From the NCBI GenBank assembly GCA_947644595.1, contig CANSAE010000009.1, positions 21,632-85,631 on the forward strand: a DNA stretch of 64,000 nt, in the 5' to 3' direction. This DNA comes from an uncultured Clostridia bacterium. GTDB lineage: Bacteria > Bacillota > Clostridia > Oscillospirales > Oscillospiraceae. Positions within the stretch are counted from its first letter, which is position 1. The number at the start of each line of letters is the position of its first letter. The notes below the pieces were generated by a model that was not told the DNA's origin, did no database searches, and worked only from the letters and a program-made list of their open reading frames with translations. A program made the translations under genes and the position numbers. Positions 61,650 through 64,000 of the stretch are shown here, in pieces.

Positions 61650-62204
61650 TCACAGCAGGCCAAAGGACTTCAGGGGAAACAGCACCAGATATGCCTTACC
61701 CAGAATTTCCCTGGTATCCACGCAGCCGATGGAAGTGGTCCGGCTGTCCGTGGAGTGGTTGCGGTTATCCCCCATACAGAACACATGCCCCTCCGGCACA
61801 GTGATGGGCTCGGTATAATCCTCAAAATCCTGGATCATTTCCGCGATGTAAGGTTCTTCCAACTCAACGCCGTCGATCGAAACCGCACCCGTATCAAAAT
61901 CAATAGAAATGGTCTCCCCTTCTGTGGCAATAACCCGCTTGACCAGAGAACCGCTTACGTAGTCAAAATCCGGAGCATCGAATACTACGATATCTCCCCG
62001 CTCATAATGATGGGAGATGTTGCTCACCAAAAGCTTGTCCCCATGAATCAGCGTCGGATTCATGGAACGTCCATCCACGGTGACGATCCGGCCCAGAAAT
62101 ACGAATACCAGTACACATGCCACAATGACAAACACAATGCTTTGCAGCCAATCATATAAGTCCGCCCGCAGGTTGGACTGTTTTTCTTTTTTTTGTTCCG
62201 CCAT
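61650..62204 (-). CDS. lepB: Signal peptidase I
   Basis: This 184-aa membrane serine protease removes Sec signal peptides. A membrane segment (about 21-40) is followed by the catalytic Ser in GRSMNPTL and Lys in VKRVIATEG, then CMGDNRNHSTDSR. Its own promoter lies at 62244-62273. Confidence 0.95.
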   Translation of the reverse strand: MAEQKKEKQSNLRADLYDWLQSIVFVIVACVLVFVFLGRIVTVDGRSMNPTLIHGDKLLVSNISHHYERGDIVVFDAPDFDYVSGSLVKRVIATEGETISIDFDTGAVSIDGVELEEPYIAEMIQDFEDYTEPITVPEGHVFCMGDNRNHSTDSRTTSIGCVDTREILGKAYLVLFPLKSFGLL

Positions 62205-62243
62205 AGAACATCCCTCAATTCCATTGTGAATTCAGATTTGAAT

Positions 62244-62273
62244 ATTATACACCATTCTCCCAGCCCTTGGCAA
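62244..62273 (-). promoter_or_regulatory. Promoter of lepB
   Basis: On the minus strand, TTGCCA (62273-62268) and TATAAT (62249-62244) are 18 bp apart, just after the rplS terminator. Confidence 0.65.
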
Positions 62274-62276
62274 CAA

Positions 62277-62312
62277 AAATAAAAAGAGAGCCGGAAACCG
62301 ACTCTCTTTTTA
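62277..62312 (-). terminator. Terminator of rplS
   Basis: On the minus strand, AAAAAGAGAGTCGG pairs with CCGGCTCTCTTTTT around a TTT loop, followed by ATTTTT. Confidence 0.85.
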
Positions 62313-62318
62313 TTTGCC

Positions 62319-62660
62319 TTACAGTCTCTCTTTGACCTTGGCTGCCTTGCCCACGCGGTCGCGCAGGTAGTACAGTTTCGCTCTGCGGACCTTGCCCTTG
62401 CGGACAGTATCCACGGAAACGATGGAGGGAGAGTGCACCGGGAACACCTTTTCACAGCCCACGCCGTAGGAAATACGGCGCACGGTGATGGTCTCCTGAA
62501 TGCCGCCATGCTTCTTGGCGATGATGGTGCCCTCGAACGCCTGATTGCGCTCGCGGTTGCCTTCCTTGACGCGGATAGTCACGCGCACGGTGTCACCGAC
62601 GTTCATGGTGGGCAGCTCGGGCTTCATGTACTGCTCAGTGAGTGTTTGGATCAGGTTCAT
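62319..62660 (-). CDS. rplS: 50S ribosomal protein L19
   Basis: The protein is 113 aa from the ATG at 62660 with AAGGAAGGAATCGCA. L19 lies at the 30S-50S interface. [23 protein letters not shown] and [15 protein letters not shown] are signatures. It starts the rplS-lepB-rbgA-rnhB-yraN series. Confidence 0.98.
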   Translation of the reverse strand: MNLIQTLTEQYMKPELPTMNVGDTVRVTIRVKEGNRERNQAFEGTIIAKKHGGIQETITVRRISYGVGCEKVFPVHSPSIVSVDTVRKGKVRRAKLYYLRDRVGKAAKVKERL

Positions 62661-62753
62661 TGCGATTCCTTCCTTTTCTGCCATGTTCTTGCCAGTGCCT
62701 TATCCGGCAGAGGACCACGGATGATTACGGGAAATTCCCGCATAAGCTTGGAT

Positions 62754-62782
62754 ATTTTATCATATGAAACTTCGAAATGCAA
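62754..62782 (-). promoter_or_regulatory. Promoter of rplS
   Basis: On the minus strand, TTGCAT (62782-62777) and TAAAAT (62759-62754) are 17 bp apart. The leader of about 85 nt contains GCGGGAA/TTCCCG and TCTGCC/GGCAGA pairings and may be an L19-type autoregulatory leader. I cannot confirm that family by eye. Confidence 0.65.
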
Positions 62783-62814
62783 GTGGTTTTTGCGAAAAAA
62801 TCCCACTTTTTCAC

Positions 62815-62849
62815 AAAAAATGCAGGTCCGGAGGTTACCGGACCTGCAT
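62815..62849 (-). terminator. Terminator of the SpoIIQ-like gene
   Basis: TGCAGGTCCGG and CCGGACCTGCA (62821-62831, 62838-62848) form a perfect stem, followed on the minus strand by TTTTTT. Confidence 0.88.
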
Positions 62850-62856
62850 GAGCGTA

Positions 62857-63603
62857 TTACAGTTTGGGCAGATACGTGGTAGGGTCCACGCTCTGGTCAT
62901 TGAGTGACATTGCCAGATGCAGGTGGAATGCATTGCTGGTCTCACACAGGGCGGTCTTGCCCACCGCGCCGATGGTGTCTCCGGCGGAAACAGCATCCCC
63001 CGCCGCTACATTGGGTTGGGTCTGAAGATTGGCATAATAGCTTTTCAGACCGTTGCCATGGTCAATGACCACTGTGGTACCGTATAGGTCATCCTCAAAT
63101 ACATCCTCCACGGTACCGCCCGCCGCTGCCATCACAACTGTACCGGAATCCGCGGCAATATCAATCCCGTCGTGGGTCCGCCAATCACTCATAGTCACAT
63201 TGTACAGCAGCGCGTCCATACTGTAGGGCGTCTCAATTTCCCCCACCACGGGCCAGACATAGCTGTCAGGTGCAGACTCGGGCTCATGCTGCGTATAGGT
63301 CATGGCCTGCATCGTGTCCCCCAGATCCACCACGCCGGTCTCGTCCGGTTCCAGCGGCTCCAGGGTTTCCACGATGTCCGGTGGCGTAATAGATACAACA
63401 TCCCCAATTTTGTCATCTGTGTCTCCCTCAAGGTCCATCACAGGCCGATAGACCTGCGGATCGTTTTCCAACACAGCGTCCTCCTCCGCCCGGGTGGAAA
63501 TAATAATCCAAGCCGACACGGCGATGACGCAGATACATAGCAGCAGGGCTATGTAAAAGCCCTTACCGCCCAATTTTTCAGAAGAATCGAATTCGTCGTT
63601 CAT
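62857..63603 (-). CDS. SpoIIQ-like M23 metallopeptidase
   Basis: This 248-aa protein has one N-terminal membrane helix (about 17-35), an acidic linker and a LytM/M23 domain. Zinc ligands appear intact: THDGID (His and Asp) and HLHLAM. YSMDALLYNVTMSDWRTHDG is the pattern of clostridial SpoIIQ, which faces the forespore and builds the channel with SpoIIIAH. A general M23 endopeptidase is the alternative. GGAGGTTTCATC precedes the ATG. Confidence 0.85.
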   Translation of the reverse strand: MNDEFDSSEKLGGKGFYIALLLCICVIAVSAWIIISTRAEEDAVLENDPQVYRPVMDLEGDTDDKIGDVVSITPPDIVETLEPLEPDETGVVDLGDTMQAMTYTQHEPESAPDSYVWPVVGEIETPYSMDALLYNVTMSDWRTHDGIDIAADSGTVVMAAAGGTVEDVFEDDLYGTTVVIDHGNGLKSYYANLQTQPNVAAGDAVSAGDTIGAVGKTALCETSNAFHLHLAMSLNDQSVDPTTYLPKL

Positions 63604-63620
63604 GATGAAACCTCCAAATC

Positions 63621-63668
63621 AAAAAAGGTGTTTTCACCAGCTATTCTTGCCAGTAAAAACACCTTTTA
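63621..63668 (-). terminator. Terminator after eno and the mini-protein
   Basis: AAAAGGTGTTTT and AAAACACCTTTT form a 12-bp stem around a loop of about 20 nt. On the minus strand a T run follows. Confidence 0.78.
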
Positions 63669-63691
63669 TGCAGGTTTGGAAATTTTTTCGG

Positions 63692-63856
63692 TCAGATTTG
63701 ATTTCCCTTATCGGTCAGCTTTTGTACCAGTGCCTCGGCTCGCTTTTGCAACGCGTTCAGCTGCACATGGTTACCCGCAATGATAAGCGTCAGTACCGCG
63801 GGAATGACAAAGCGTATCCCCTCGGATAAGTTCGTAGGCATGTGCAGCCAGAACAT
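63692..63856 (-). CDS. 54-aa single-pass membrane mini-protein
   Basis: A small reading frame directly follows eno. The ATG at 63856 has TAAGGTG 7-8 nt upstream, partly within the eno stop codon. The peptide has a hydrophobic segment GIRFVIPAVLTLIIAG (about 13-28) and a charged, probably helical tail ALQKRAEALVQKLTDK. It ends just before a terminator. secG often follows eno in Firmicutes, but this has only one membrane segment and no SecG motif. No family was recognised. Confidence 0.55.
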   Translation of the reverse strand: MFWLHMPTNLSEGIRFVIPAVLTLIIAGNHVQLNALQKRAEALVQKLTDKGNQI

Positions 63857-63865
63857 GACCACACC

Positions 63866-64000
<135 letters not shown>

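Overview
The window reads as chromosome of an anaerobic, endospore-lineage Clostridia (Bacillota), most likely in or near the Oscillospiraceae. Evidence is an operon for a V/A-type rotary ATPase, an IspH-ribosomal protein S1 fusion, Gram-positive gene orders (tig-clpP-clpX-lon-engB; rplS-lepB-rbgA-rnhB; SRP RNA-dnaX-ybaB), sporulation-type genes (gerW/ytfJ, a SpoIIQ-like M23 protein, a SleB-type hydrolase), and cell-wall sorting signals with a class B sortase. Almost every gene has an AGGAGG-type ribosome site, and several sigma-A promoters are near consensus.

Layout. 0-3.5 kb: end of a V-ATPase operon on the minus strand (subunits H/G, I, K, E and the first codons of C). 3.8-8.3 kb: a CAT-fold protein that lacks its catalytic His, a SleB-type hydrolase, an ArsB/NhaD-like permease behind a yybP-ykoY (Mn2+) riboswitch, and an HtrA protease. 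8.4-20.9 kb: a surface-adhesion locus with two giant wall-anchored proteins (1588 and about 1657 aa) flanking a tRNA-Ala, a class B sortase and an XRE regulator. The second adhesin is preceded by three consecutive c-di-GMP-I (GEMM) riboswitch aptamers. 21-23.4 kb: large SRP RNA, dnaX, ybaB. 23.5-28.8 kb: an accessory metabolic cluster with a YkvI-like transporter, a GntR/FCD regulator, two tandem ketopantoate-reductase-family enzymes and a SnoaL-fold protein resembling the bile-acid dehydratase BaiE. 28.9-32.3 kb: ECF sigma factor, membrane protein, and ABC ATPase plus permease.

32.3-39.2 kb: small accessory genes (DJ-1/PfpI, a zinc-ribbon protein with a TP-repeat stalk and Ig-like domain, MmcQ/YjbR, GNAT, SDR), the infC-rpmI-rplT operon with an attenuator leader and a non-AUG infC start, deoC and a two-OB-fold SSB-like protein. 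39.2-49.7 kb: a long minus-strand housekeeping series (ispH-rpsA fusion, plsC, cmk, FAD enzyme, RpiR regulator, rluB, dacF-type carboxypeptidase, gerW, DUF2953, scpB, scpA, site-2 protease). 49.8-58 kb: a metallo-beta-lactamase-fold enzyme, then engB, lon, clpX, clpP and tig, and a phosphoesterase. 58-64 kb: DUF1540 protein, thrC, yraN, rnhB, rbgA, lepB, rplS, a SpoIIQ-like protein, a 54-aa membrane mini-protein and the 3' end of eno.

The most unusual feature is the adhesion locus. A sortase and an adhesin in one direction are separated by three second-messenger riboswitches. The middle aptamer is enclosed by a perfect 10-bp inverted repeat whose arms reach into its neighbours, so the three may fold interdependently. 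Next in interest are the Mn2+-type riboswitch on an ArsB/NhaD-like permease, the BaiE-like enzyme cluster, and an internal Shine-Dalgarno site that could release free S1 from the IspH-S1 fusion gene.
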